A DNA stretch of 64,000 bases, from the NCBI RefSeq assembly GCF_901709675.1, contig NC_051092.1, positions 5,646,491 to 5,710,490 of the forward strand, read 5' to 3'. The notes beneath the pieces are model-generated. The model ran no database searches, was not told where the DNA came from, and saw nothing but the letters and a program-made list of their open reading frames with translations. Positions within the stretch are counted from its first letter, which is position 1. Every line of letters begins with the position of its first letter. The stretch is from Syngnathus acus. Its lineage: Eukaryota; Chordata; Actinopteri; Syngnathiformes; Syngnathidae. Made by a program: the position numbers and the translations under genes. Shown here piece by piece: positions 27,400 to 49,973 of the stretch.

Positions 27400-30300
27400 T
27401 TCTAGAAAAATCAAAGTATACAACAAGTGGTTCATGAAGCAGATTTGAAGCTTAATTTTTCCATCACTAGACCATATATCATCCCACGCACAACTTCTCA
27501 GTTCCATTTTTGGAGGACATGTTCATAGAGACAAAAATTTTATGGAGCTGCTTGATTGGCTGAGGGTTGACAAAAAACAACTGCAGAGCTGAAGGCTTTT
27601 CAGAAAGAAAAAAACAATGCCAAACTGACAGAAACAAATAGTTTTATTTTAAAAATATTTCACTGCTGATACAATACACTCATCATACTTATATTTGCAT
27701 AAAGTATACTCTTAACATAATATTTATAGTTTGATACATAATTGTCCGGTGGGAAATCGACATGGGGAATACTTTATTGTAGTGTCTAGCGTTTAAAACA
27801 CAGAAAAGAAACACGACAACAGACAAAGAGTGGACAACCTCATCAGCTGAGCTGAGCTGAGCTGACCGACCTACCATCTGTCTTTTGGGTTCGGAATGGG
27901 GACTGTGCTAACAATGTTATGAGTGCTGTCAAATTATAGACTTATAAGCGCAAACAATCATAAAAAAATAAAATAAATAACTGCCCGTATGGAGAGAACT
28001 AGCTTTAGTGGCCTGTTGCAAAAAGTAATTTTTGAATTCATGTTTGGATAGTGGTGGAAAAAGTCTTGCTCTTTGCCGCAAATGGAGCAACCATGCACAG
28101 TTGTACATTGGAAGTATCTAAAAACTAAATGACTTAAGGTATTTTGACTACCTGACTACAATTTGAACAGGATTTGGCTTGGCTTATTAAAATAGTGTCT
28201 GTCATGTTCTTAAACACGAGTTAAGTTTGACCTGCCAAAACATTATGACCGCGTGTAACAATACTTTACGGTCACCAATACTACAGCTGGATGTAAAATT
28301 ATGCCTTTATAAAAGGTAAGTTTTAATTGGCCAGTCAGAGGTAGATTTAAAAAGATGGTATTTGTGGTTGTAGAGTTGCGTAGAGGGTACTGCACCATAA
28401 GAAGAGCTGTGTAGTAATGCAATCGGTCATAATATTGTGGCTCGTTGCGACGGAATGGCGTGCGTTTGGGTTGTGAGGAGAAAACAAATTTTCTTTTTCT
28501 TATCCTGTGCCGTCGTGAGATTTTCCAAGTTGTTACACTTTTCCATCTATCCTTACAGAATAACAGTATCTTGATATTTCTGATGTTACAAATGATAAGG
28601 CTACACACCTCTTTTTATGCACTTTGCCTCACACTTTGTAGATGTGCGCATCGATTTTCTATAACCTAGATCACTGTCATTTGAAAATTTTCCACTCTCT
28701 ATTTGTTTTGATCTGGCCCAGATATCCAAAATCCATCTTTTGTGGCATGGTTCTGGAGATTCTCAAAATGCAGATAAAATATTAAAATTAGTCTTTTTTT
28801 TGAGGTTGTAACCATCCATTATCCACTTAAAGTGTAAAATACAACACTCAAGCCTTTACATCAAATGAATCAATTTCTAGCCTTTCTATATTCACTGAAA
28901 ATGAACGATGGGGAAAAAAAAACTAAACTAAAGTGGCGTTCCTTAGTTCATCTTTATATGGCATTAAATACCTAGACAGCAAAAACACAGCACTAATTAT
29001 GATTGTAGTACAGTACGAGCCTTTAAAAAACCTTTTCTGTATTAGTTATGATAATCTCAGTATTTTCTTTCATTACATTTAATTACAACATATAAAAACA
29101 CGTGGTTTTACTCTTATGCAAAAAAATGCCTCCATTTTGACGAGGGGTGCATGCCGTAAAATGTTTTATAACACTTTTCCAAATACATATATAACCTTTT
29201 GGATGTACTGAAGTGTTGTACTGTAAAGTCTCCATACGGGCAGGCGGCGACGCACGCGAACCCCCCCCTGACATCTCATTTCAAATCAAAGCTTTAAAGG
29301 ACACGGCTTGTAGCAGCAGCCAGGTGACAAGGTCGTATCGAGATTTCATTATCACCAATGGAATCTCAAATGAAGTCGCGGACATCTTTCAAGATTTAAT
29401 CATTAAATATTCAGTAGGTGTAATGTACGTAATCCCATTGCACTTTTCCTTTGCGGCTACATGCACTTGGATCTTGGTTTTTATTATTTTCAACTCCCCT
29501 CAGTTAGATGGTAAGTAATAAAGCGTTTCATTTAAAAAAATAAAATAAGAATTGCCCTGACGCTTGTGTTATCAAGAGCTAAATGGAACAAATTCAAGAG
29601 TTTCTTTTTTTTACCCCGGCCGGGGGTGTACAAAGGAATATTAGGGCCACACTGAACACCACTGAGAATTAAAACTCAATGTTACAGGCATAAAGTTGTA
29701 ATTTAACAAGTACAAAAATTGCAATAATCCAACACATTTGTAAAATTCTGCAAATACATTCTTACATGCATGAAGTCATAACGTGAACAAGTTGACAGTT
29801 TTGAGAATGTTTCAGTTCATGTCGGAATCCATATTGCCAATTGGTCCTTGACAAATAGACTTTTTTTCCCTTCGACAATGACAATTCATAAGATCGATTT
29901 TTCTGCTTACAAAATACATTCCGTAAATATTTAAGGTATATTTATTTACATAGTTTTTTATAGTTTTTGTTTTTTCTCCCAAAATATGACTTCATACGTG
30001 CAAGAGTACATATGGACGTTTATATTCACAGCATTTCAACTTTTTCTTTGAATAAGAGATTATATGTTTTTTTTCTTCTGAAAAAATATGACTATACTTT
30101 CAAAAATAAAGTGATACTGTGAGGGAGATAAAGCCACAAAAAGTAGTAATGTTAAGATAATGACTTTAGCTTTGTTCTCTATATTAAAACATTTTCATCA
30201 CAAACATTTTATACTACTTGATTTTCCAAAAATAACTTGATACTTGAACATTTTTCCCCTCCCCCCCAAAAAAAGATACAAATTACTTGTATATTACAAC

Positions 30301-31335
30301 TTTTCTTTTCAGCGTGGCCCTAACATTTGTTAAATGACAAATGCAGACTCCTAAAGAAAAAAAAAAAAACGGACTCAACAAGATTTCACCAACAGATATT
30401 AAATGATGGCAATTTAGTGAGTGAGAACACTGAGGGCTTTTTATGTCTGTGTTTTATGGTAATTACTTGCCAGGAAATCTTTGCTTGGACAAAGTGCACA
30501 GATGTCAAATTGAATGATGAGAAGCACTGCTTTTTTTGTCTTTGGTCAGCACAGAGTCTGACGTAAGCCTTAAAACACATAAGGCTACTACTCTTGTCAC
30601 ATTCCAACGTTTTTGTTTGCTTGTGGAAGAGTTACAAGAGGGCCATGACTACTTCCTTTCCCCATCAGGAGTTCAGCTTCAAAAAGAGCACTAAGCATGA
30701 GTTTTTGGATGGTTTTTGAACGAGTCATTCAAACTCAGACACACCTGGATGTCTTCCTTGGATATACACACCACTGGAAAAAAAAAAACGTGGAATTCTT
30801 GGGGTCGAGTGTCTTCTGAGCAGAGAGTTGTGACCGTTTTCTCTATGTCAACTTGAACGGGCACCAACACCACCTGTGAGACTGGATCTGCTGAATGTTT
30901 CAAAGTTTGATGATGGTTGGGGCTCAGCAGCTGACAGAGAAGCCCAGAGCCAGTGTTAGAAAGAAAACTGACTGTCAGCAGACCTAAATTAACCGCTCTA
31001 TTTATACAAAGTTCAACTGTGGAAGTAACCATCACTGCAAAAGTGCTCGTCTGTACATAGATCATGGAAATCCCTTCATTTGGCTTCATCTTGAGGCTCC
31101 GGGAATCCTCTTCTTCCGTTGAATTCTTCATTTCTGCTTCATTCTGAATGCCACCAATGACACTTTTGCAGAGAAGTTGGCAGGTACAGTGGATGAAACA
31201 GAAAATAAAACGGAACAGGAAAGCGATTTCCTCTTGACTGAACTCTCTCTACCGGTGACTCTGGTGCTGAATGGGGGTGTACTCTTTCTTTTCTCTCTCT
31301 TTCTCTCTCTCTCTGCGAGATGCCCTTCAACGTCT
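27400..31335 (-). other. bmal1: Sequence downstream of the bmal1 stop: 3' UTR and intergenic DNA
   Basis: AT-rich, with several TTTATT words (AATAAA on the minus strand), for example near 27644, so the bmal1 poly(A) site is ambiguous. A 146-codon open frame on the minus strand (30691-31131) resembles no family I recognise and lies in the likely 3' UTR; it is not called. Confidence 0.45.
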
Positions 31336-40336
<9,001 letters not shown>

Positions 40337-40690
40337 CAGGTCATCTGTCAGAAAAGAGAACAATTGCTCTTTCTTTCTCTTTTCTTTGTATTAAACTGCC
40401 TAACCTGTTTCAATCTCTACTAATCAATGAATCAACCTTTACGTAACCTTGACTTTTTAAAACCATGGTAAACCATCAAACCGGCCCAAGCCTGGAATGG
40501 AATAACTGATAAATACTAAAACGAAGAGCATTTTCACTGTAAATTTAGTTTGTTGTTATTTATTTGTGAATACAAAATGTTTCATTTATTCGTTTTTCTT
40601 TTTACCTGTTTATGAAGTTTTTTTATTTTATTTTAAATTTCATTTAAAATTTGAAGATTTATGTATGTCAGGTTATTAAACCACACTCAC

Positions 40691-40754
40691 CACAGATGTT
40701 CATCACAGCCTCTGTGTTAAAATCATCTCCTTCCATCCACTCTCGATCCCGCAA
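40691..40754 (-). other. bmal1: bmal1 upstream exon with in-frame AUG
   Basis: A 64-base exon with TTTGCAG acceptor and G|GTGAGT donor. Its reading frame, LRDREWMEGDDFNTEAVMN, runs without a stop into the MADQRM exon (40344-40197). The first AUG of the three exons upstream of MADQRM that could be read (none in 41135-40992) is here, so translation could begin MEGDDFNTEAVMNICDDL and then MADQRM. It is either 5' UTR or an N-terminal extension. Confidence 0.6.
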
Positions 40755-40991
40755 CTGCAAACATTAAAAAAAAAAAAAAAAGTCTGACTGTAAGAATGTT
40801 CTACATTAGTGTTGGAATGGTTCATGAGTCCATGCAAAGATTTAAAATAAATTAATACGGTAATCATTTTAAATAACTGTGATTTCAATCATCAAAATTG
40901 TAATTATTTCTTCCATAATTGCCCAGCCTTACACATATAATATACAATACAAACACAATTAAGAACATGAGTTACTAAGCCACTTGATTAC

Positions 40992-41135
40992 CTTGATAAG
41001 AACCAGGAAGAGGCCTCCTTGACTAGCTGAGTCGTATCCAGTACACAGCAGTGCAGTCGGCTTTAATCTCGTGTGGTCTCTGGTACGAAGGTAATGTGCT
41101 CTGATCCTTAGGTACAAGGTGAAGCCCGTGTAACT
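40992..41135 (-). other. bmal1: bmal1 candidate 5' exon, 144 bases, open frame
   Basis: Bounded by CTCTTTCCAG and AAG|GTAATC. It is richer in GC than the flanking intron, has no ATG, and is open throughout in the frame that joins the next exon (SYTGFTLYLRIRAHYL ... GGLFLVLIK). Most likely an untranslated leader exon; absence of ATG fits a 5' UTR. Confidence 0.5.
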
Positions 41136-44100
41136 CTGGAAAGAGATGAAAAGATCAGTAAGAGAAATCAAAACTACAAAATAAACCCTTCGAATTTCAG
41201 AATAACAATGCTGGATCAACAGTTTGAAGTTCAAGATACTCAAAGTTCCATACAAGTAAAAGTCCTGTTCCACCCGTGTGTGTTTATCCACATTTTGGCC
41301 AGTTTTTCTTTATTTTCCTTTATGGCTTCGTTTTCCGTAGTCTATTCTTAGCCTAAAACATTTGAACCATAATGCAGTTGGAGAAACGGTGCAATTTAGC
41401 AGTAACATTTGGTCATCTTCCAAAGATCAACCAAGCATTAGTGGACTCAACCAAGACTCAGTGGAAACTACAATCAGTGCAAAAAAATGCCTTCACACTA
41501 AATACATAGCATAAATGGCTCCTTTCACACTAACCTACGGCCACAGCCTACTGTCGTCAATTCCTTTAATTGTTTATGTGGTGAAAGCGGAGACCATGCA
41601 ATGCAATAAATATATTTATTTGTAGTGATTTCTTTTCACAATAGAGCCCTGAGTTGATTTTGGCATTTGAGGGTCTGCACAACAAAGGTTGTCAAAATTA
41701 CATTACTCTGTTTTTGTAATCAGTTTAGCTTTGCTTTTGGGCAAGAAAACACAGTTTGCCACCATGTCCATTTAAGAATAACTGCTGATTATACAGAAAA
41801 AGAATACAAATTTGTTATATTATAGTGTTTTATTAAATCTTTGCTTTGGGTGCCTGGAAAAAGAAAATTGCACCACAAAAAGAAAACGTTGCTTCACAAA
41901 GTCATTGATCTGCAAAACTGCCCTACAAGGAAAACAATTATTTCCAGCCTTGACCGCGAAACCCTTTTCAGCTAGATCGCCCAGCCCGACCAGTCAAGAC
42001 GGTCTGAGCCGTCATTACATTGCAGTAGCATTTTAAGCACCGAGCCTTTTCATTAAGTTACCTGTCTTGTGGAATTGTAATAACAGATTGTTCATCATTT
42101 ACTAGTGAACCTAGTTAAAAAATACAAACTTTCCCCCCTTCTTCAAATAAGATTAATCCTGTAAAACTGCAGTGTCGAATGTGATGCGGTCAAAAATGCT
42201 GCTCGTTTATCGCAACCTGAGTGAATGGTGCTTTTACGTGGCATCCTTTAGCACAGTTTCGAAATCTCTGACGATTACTATCACAATTTCCTATCATCCA
42301 CACTAGTGTATTTAGCATCTCTGAGAGTAGTTGTAGTAGAATGAGAGAAAATGGACTACTCAAACAGTGAAGAAAAGGCAGCTAACAAACACTAGGAACA
42401 AAGGCGTTATTAATATGCTGTCAGCATGCTTGGGAGCGTGAATAACCTCAAATGATACCAGTAATACAGGAAGAAAGCTATATGAAGAAGCAATGAGAAG
42501 CTATATACACGGAATTTTGGAATAGAAGATTGAACATGAAAGTTTTGACTACTCCCAAGTTTGGGCGATGAGATTTATATTCATATTGAAATTAAAAAAG
42601 AAAGGTTGTTGTCTTTATTTGGCACACTTAATGATCTGCTGCCTGTAAAACCAGAAATGCAAAGGTGTAGACAACTTCACTGCAGTGAGCATTGTCCATT
42701 TTTATTATAGTCCATAAAAGTTGTTTAACTAAACAACAATCGTGTAATAACATCAAAACTGATATTAACATTGTGAGCCTCTCATGTTGCTAAATGTGAC
42801 TAAAATATTATATAAAGCTCTTAATTATTAATTATTACATATTAAGACTTAATACGTTACAGTGTAGCTTTTACACCACAGCCAACTATTTCCATACAAC
42901 ATTTTTTTTTTTTTTTGCAAATGTCAGGAAAGCTATAATATGAAACCAAATATTACGTTTGTTGTTATAATGATCTTGTAAAATTCTGTTCAGATGTCAG
43001 TAATTTTTTTTAAGTGGTTTTACCTGGCAGTGCACATTTCCTGAAATCTTTTAATCCAGTTCCACCCTTAATACATACTTCTGACAAGGGTGGTTCAAAC
43101 AACACCCATATATAATCTATAATTTAAAAAACTAATTAGAACGTCAACAAGACAATTTTGGAGCATATTCTTGCTATGTATTGTGACCACAAACTTGAAT
43201 GTGACCCATATTAAACTGAGTTCTGATCACAAATAATAACTGTGGCAGTTCACGTGACAACAATACAATAGTGTGATTACTAAAGTTTAGCTTGTGCGCT
43301 ACAAGCAGCACAAAGCTTTTTGCAGTTGAGATTTTTATGACCATTCAACTGACACTCTGAAGCTCACAACAGAGCTCTATTTTCTTAAAACAATTAGTTG
43401 GGAAAAAATTATATATTATATAAAACAAAACGGAATGCTTTCTTCTCCAAGAACTGGCTAAATGTCGTTATAAATAATGCATGACACGGACTGTGATTAT
43501 TAATTACCAGGTAATGCGTAGGAGCCAAAACGGACAAAATTCTCATCATACATGCTTCAAATGCATGAATACCAAATTAACACTAAAACGTCAGCCTGGG
43601 AAGATCTTAAATCAATCAAGAGTCCCCTTCGAAGACTATACAGCACTAAACACCAAGTGTGGTTACATCTTAAATACATAATTGATCATCATCAAATGTA
43701 AACATCTGCAGAAAGGAGCGCCCCCTGATGTCGTCATTTTTTTCATAGCCTCCAAACCAAGTCTGTCACGATTTTCATGACTAAATGAGCCTGTTGTATC
43801 GAGGCATTTCGGGGATAAGGGTGGGCTGCTAAACACCTCGCCTGCATTACAGAAATAGTACATGAAGGATTTTTTAAGTTTTCGAAACAGAGAAGGTGCT
43901 GTCGAAGAAAACGTGCACTAGTTGCTCACTACGGCCTGTTTACACAGCTAGCGTCTTAGCTTTAGGTAGCATTGTTGGTCACCTGGTCGTTAGCTCTGGA
44001 CAGGCGGGGGTTTAAATTACGGCGCTTTCTTCAAAGATTCAGTTTGTCATCAATATGGGTAATTCCCATTGATTTCGCTACTCTTAACATGTAGTCCAAT

Positions 44101-44285
44101 TGACCAGTAATAGTATTTGACTATTAGCCGCGGAACGCTGTCAAGAATTGGCCAGCGAGCTAATGTCCCTCCTTCCCAACGCTGGGAAAACAACGACGAC
44201 ATACATCATGGATGAACCCCGGAGAAGCAGAAAAGTCTCCGATGTACAACGGAGAGAGTACGCATGCTGGTTTTCATGTAATACT
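41136..44285 (-). other. bmal1: bmal1 first intron
   Basis: AT-rich, with no coding exon or strong repeat identified apart from a T run near 42903. It separates the promoter-proximal exon from 41135. Confidence 0.5.
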
Positions 44286-44381
44286 TACACTTGGTCCGCT
44301 AGGATTTATTATCCATTGAAGGCCACTAGGTAACGTGTTGTAGAAAGTCCAAGAACTGTGACATAAACGATTTTCAATCGG
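44286..44381 (-). other. bmal1: Probable bmal1 noncoding first exon
   Basis: Downstream of the RORE pair on the minus strand, a consensus donor (CCAAGT|GTAAGT) lies at about 44288. No ATG opens a frame into the next exon. The 5' end is inferred from the promoter position only. Confidence 0.45.
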
Positions 44382-44442
44382 TGACCTAGTTTCTCTTCAC
44401 CGTCATGCCTGTCGGACCACTAACCTAGTTTTCCAACCAATG
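44382..44442 (-). promoter_or_regulatory. bmal1: bmal1 promoter: two ROR/REV-ERB response elements with CCAAT box
   Basis: Read on the minus strand: CCATTGGTTGG (inverted CCAAT), then AAAACTAGGTTA (44432-44421), then AAACTAGGTCA (44392-44382). Both AGGT(C/T)A half-sites have the A/T-rich 5' flank of a RORE. The order, spacing and ATTGGTTGGAAAACTAGGTT phrase match my recollection of the mammalian Bmal1 promoter, where ROR activates and REV-ERB represses to give antiphase rhythm. No binding data are available here. Confidence 0.85.
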
Positions 44443-44499
44443 GCAGTAGTGCTAGCGCCATTGGTTCAGCCCTGGCCAATCAGAAAGAGCCTTACGACG

Positions 44500-44624
44500 G
44501 CGAAAGGATGACGGGGATACAGTCGGCCAATTAAAGCCTTCAGTCAAACGGAATGCAGAGGCAACTTGCGTGCGAGAGCGCGGCGTGTGGCCACCGAGAG
44601 TCGCTCACCGGGACAACCAGCTCG
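44500..44624 (+). other. Candidate divergent 5' exon (possibly ppfibp2) in a CpG-rich patch
   Basis: CpG-rich sequence upstream of the bmal1 promoter contains a plus-strand donor (CCAGCTCG|GTGAGC at 44624/44625). It could be an untranslated first exon of ppfibp2, firing divergently from bmal1. There is no direct evidence beyond base composition and the donor. Confidence 0.3.
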
Positions 44625-44683
44625 GTGAGCGGAAGTATATCGAAGCTGCTTTTAATTTTCAAAATAAACGTTTGGTCGTCTCT

Positions 44684-44797
44684 TAAACATCCATCCATCC
44701 ATTTTCTATACAGCTTGTCCCCACGGGGGTCGCGGGCGTGCTGGAGCCTATCCCAGCAGTCATCGGGCAGTAGGCGGGGGACACCCTGACCCGGTTG
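44684..44797 (+). repeat. Fish interspersed repeat (CATCCATCCATTTTCTA type)
   Basis: ATCCATCCATTTTCTATAC, then GTCGCGGGC, CTGGAGCCTATCCCAGC and GGCGGGGGACACCCTG, is a very common teleost repeat tail. A shorter trace (CCATCCATTTTCTATACTG) lies near 44990-45007. Confidence 0.75.
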
Positions 44798-46219
44798 GTC
44801 TCTTAAACAGCAAAATATAATTAAATATAGATGTATATTTTAAGGCATGGGTGGTTTTAAGGAAATTAATAAGTCGAAGGAATTAATTAATTAGCTTGTT
44901 TTAACTTATTGATGTACAGTCAAACCTCTACATACGATGTTAATTCGTTCCCGGACCTACTTCATATGTTGGATCAAATAGTCATCCACCCATCCATTTT
45001 CTATACTGTATTTTTTTCAAGAATTTTGAAGCCCAAATGTCGCCCAGTTTTTAATGACCCCAAATATGATTTCACTGTCATTCTGTGTAATAAAGTGATA
45101 CCATGAATTTGTTCGATTAGAGTTGGAAAATAAAAAAAAATCATGTGCTATGAGTTGCCAGTGACTACCACTAGATGACAGCGTTGAGTCGGATAAATCC
45201 ACGAGTCGTTTTTGTCATTATACTTGGTTAAGTTATACTGTTTGTCGTGTCGGAATTTCCACAATATTATTGAAAGACACTACTATAAACACTACAATAC
45301 ATCATCTCTACATCTGTCCGTGCCACGTATGGTACGACATAGTTGTGTCCCTGGGCAAGACACTTAACACACTTTGCGTCAGGGGCGACGGATGTCAAAT
45401 AAATTGGCTAATTTCTTTTGCATTTACAGAAAGGTTCATTCATGTACACTGTCCCTGTAAAATAAAATAAAATAAAAAAATAGATACATCCCACATGAGT
45501 GATTGTGAATTTGTTATAGCGGCGATTATCAAGCACTTACGCTGACGCATATTACGTATTAATAACCCAAAACAACACTGGCGTATTAAATAGTGTCTGA
45601 TCTTAACAAAAGAGTTTTGAGGATAATTCTGCAGTAAATTTGATTTATTTTCATTAGCTTTGTTTTCCAAAGTCATTAACGTTTTAAATTTAGTAGAATT
45701 TTCTATTGTATCTCGAACAGTATGAGAAGTGACGACCTCGTTACTTCCGAGGCGTTCATGAATGCATCATGGCTGTCACATGGAAAGTGGAATTGATGGA
45801 GCTCGCGCTTCAGTTGAGCGACGACACGGCAGGCAAGTGTACTGTACTCTTCCGCTCACCTTGCGTGCGACACCCTGTTGTGTCACTTTGGGAATGTTTG
45901 TGTTTCCGCCTGGGCGCGATCATTTCATCGGGAGGAGTCTCCAAAAGAACATATTTAAGGATTTAATCCGAGAACCTCGAGGTGACGCCTATGTAAGTAA
46001 AACGAAGCTACGTTTGCCTTATGTTGACTATTGTAAGATAATGCGAAGCTGACGTAGGATTCAATAAAAGTTTTCGAGAGCGTAGTAAAAACAAAATAAA
46101 CCCCGTGAACACATTGAAAATGCCTGGTGTTGAAAAGGGGTAGGTAATAGCAGATAATACCGCATGATCAGGAATTATTTTAAAATGTTATGAGTCATTA
46201 TTAGTAATTAGGAGTAATT
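44798..46219. other. Spacer; weak candidate exon at 45760-45992, SINE trace at 45340
   Basis: A CpG-enriched piece (45720-46000) has an ATG-led frame MAVTWKVELMELALQL and a GTAAGT at 45993, but it matches no family I recognise. GGGCAAGACACTTAACACAC near 45353 is a SINE fragment like the one at 25205-25385. Otherwise nothing was seen. Confidence 0.35.

Positions 46220-46290
<71 letters not shown>
46220..46290. repeat. (TA)n microsatellite
   Basis: About 70 bases of uninterrupted TA alternation, directly followed by a duplicated segment. Confidence 0.95.
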
Positions 46291-46291
<1 letters not shown>

Positions 46292-46293
46292 CC

Positions 46294-46666
46294 CACTTTA
46301 TGTCTTGTGTCTCAGTCATTGCAACTCCTAGAATACCGTTTTTTTTAACTTTATTAGAACAAAGGTTGAGCCCAGTTTGCTCTTTTATGCACTGTCAGCT
46401 TTGCAGAATGAAAATGATGTGTTGTTGCACTGACACACACACGCACACACGCACGCACGCAAGCCCCCCCCCCCCCACACACGCACACATATAATGTATT
46501 GTATATAATGTATTGCCCACTGCCCACTTTGTCTTGTGTCTCAGTCATTGCAACTCCTAGAATAGTTTTTTTTTTTTTAACTTTATTACAACAAATGTTT
46601 AGCCCTGTTTGCTCTTTCATGCACTGTCAGCTTTGCAAAATGAAATGTGTTGTTGCACTGACACAT
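46294..46666. repeat. Direct duplication of ~144 bp separated by CA/C-rich repeats
   Basis: 46294-46437 (TGTCTTGTGTCTCAGTCATT ... CTTTGCAGAATG ... GTTGTTGCACTGACACA) is repeated at 46523-46666 with small differences. Between the copies are (CA)n/(CGCA)n and a C run (46437-46495). No coding content. Confidence 0.85.
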
Positions 46667-47616
46667 GCTGTGTAACTGCCCATCATCAGTTTCTGACATG
46701 CAAGACAAAGTCTATACGTTTTTGGGGGATAATAAGAGGTAGTGCAGATAAAAACTAATGAGTGGCTCCCTTTAGCTGAAGATCTGCTACATCTAACACC
46801 AGGGATGCATACACACAACAACACAGGGGGCTTGAGAGGACATCTCCTCTGTAGCAAAGCTCATTTAAATGCGAACAAGTTGAAAGGAATCACTGGCCTA
46901 AAGGGAATGGCATCAGTACTTAAAAACAGTGGATGATAAAATGGCTGTTAACATGGAGCGGTGCAAGATAAAAGCTTAAAGGTTCTTCGGTAAAACAGTT
47001 ATAAAACGTGTTTTGTTTCTGATCAAAGAAATCCATTTGATAGTCTTTTTGTCTTTTGCTAGACAACATCAGACGCTTTGTCTGTCATCTTAACTTGCAT
47101 CTTCTCACGCAATCATGTGTTTTAAACAAAAAGAAATCGACTGCCGTCCGTTGGGAGCTGAACTGTTGAAGAAGAATGAAAAAGATAGGTGTAGGCGAGA
47201 AAGAGGGAATCTGGTTGTTGCACGTGTGAAAACAAAGTTGTGCTGCTAATCTGCAAGAATTAATCCTCTGCTGACTGCAGGGATGGAGGGTAAAAAGTGA
47301 AAGAGAGAAAGAAAGAAGTACAAAATGAAATGACTGCAGTTCTTAGCTGTTATCTGCTCTGCTGTCAACAGAGGGAAAAGTGGGAAGGAAATGTGAGAAT
47401 GGGGAAAGCAAGGATGAAAAAAGGTTGAAAGTGCAAGACACGGAAAAGATTAAAATATATTACCCACTCACCTCTGTTCTTTTAAAGCTCAAACAGAAAA
47501 AACATATACTAGTCATAAATGACTTGACTTTGGCTACAGTAGAACACAATCATGGATGCTGGGTGACCTCCATTATGTTCCGAGTGGATCATGGAATTAA
47601 AAAGCAATAGAAATGC

Positions 47617-47812
47617 AAAGTGTCCCCAGGCGGTGATGGAACATGACAATGTTTTTGGAATGTGGGAGGAAACCGAAGCATCACGAGAAAACCCACACAG
47701 GCACGGGGAGAACATGCAAACGCCACACAGGAAGGCTGGATCCAGACTCGAACACTGCACCTCTGAACTGTCAGGTGGACGTGCTAACCAGTGCACCACC
47801 GTGCCACCCTAG
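47617..47812 (-). mobile_element. tRNA-derived SINE (DANA/V-SINE-like) fragment
   Basis: The minus strand reads GGTGGCACGGTGGTGCACTG, GTTAGCACGTCC, then a TTCGAGTCTGG box B, GTGTGGCGTTTGCATGTTCT, CCCCGTGCCTGTGTGGG and TTTCCTCCCACATTCC. This is the diagnostic order of the common fish tRNA-headed SINE. Confidence 0.85.
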
Positions 47813-47879
47813 AAATCTCAAAAGTGCTACAGAAAATTTAAAAAGATTTAAAATTAAGTTACATGGTTAAGAAACTAAA

Positions 47880-48060
47880 ACGTTGCAGCAGACAGCTGGT
47901 TAAAATGAATGATGGTTAAAAAGAGAAGTTTTAGATGCTTTTTGAATGCCTCCAAACTTTGAGTACCCTTCGGGGACTCCGGTAGTGAGTGCCAGATTCG
48001 TGGGCCACTGACTGGAAGGCCCTGTCTCCCATGGTGATGAGCTTAGTCCTGGGCTGGCGG
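47880..48060 (-). pseudogene. LINE ORF2 C-terminal fragment
   Basis: The minus strand gives MGDRAFQSVAHESGTH, then, after a frameshift, LEAFKKHLK. This is the 'GDRAFxxxxPxLWNSLP...FKxxLKT' tail of many fish LINE reverse transcriptases. It abuts the SINE. Confidence 0.6.
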
Positions 48061-48129
48061 AAGGAGTGGCTACTGGGACAGGAGGCTTCTTGTGGATGCG
48101 CGTGGGTTGCGAAGCTCGACAAGTATTCT

Positions 48130-49973
<1,844 letters not shown>

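Noticed and set aside
29213-29518. 101-codon plus-strand frame with hydrophobic tail
   Set aside because: No family match, no start context or splice support; lies downstream of bmal1 on the opposite strand.
30691-31131. 146-codon minus-strand frame downstream of the bmal1 stop
   Set aside because: No recognisable domain; it lies in the probable bmal1 3' UTR and lacks splice or codon evidence. An unusual length for noncoding DNA, but not enough for a call.
45762-46052. Open frames at 45762 and 45769 (96 and 65 codons)
   Set aside because: Overlapping in two frames, no family recognised; kept only as a possible 5' exon area.
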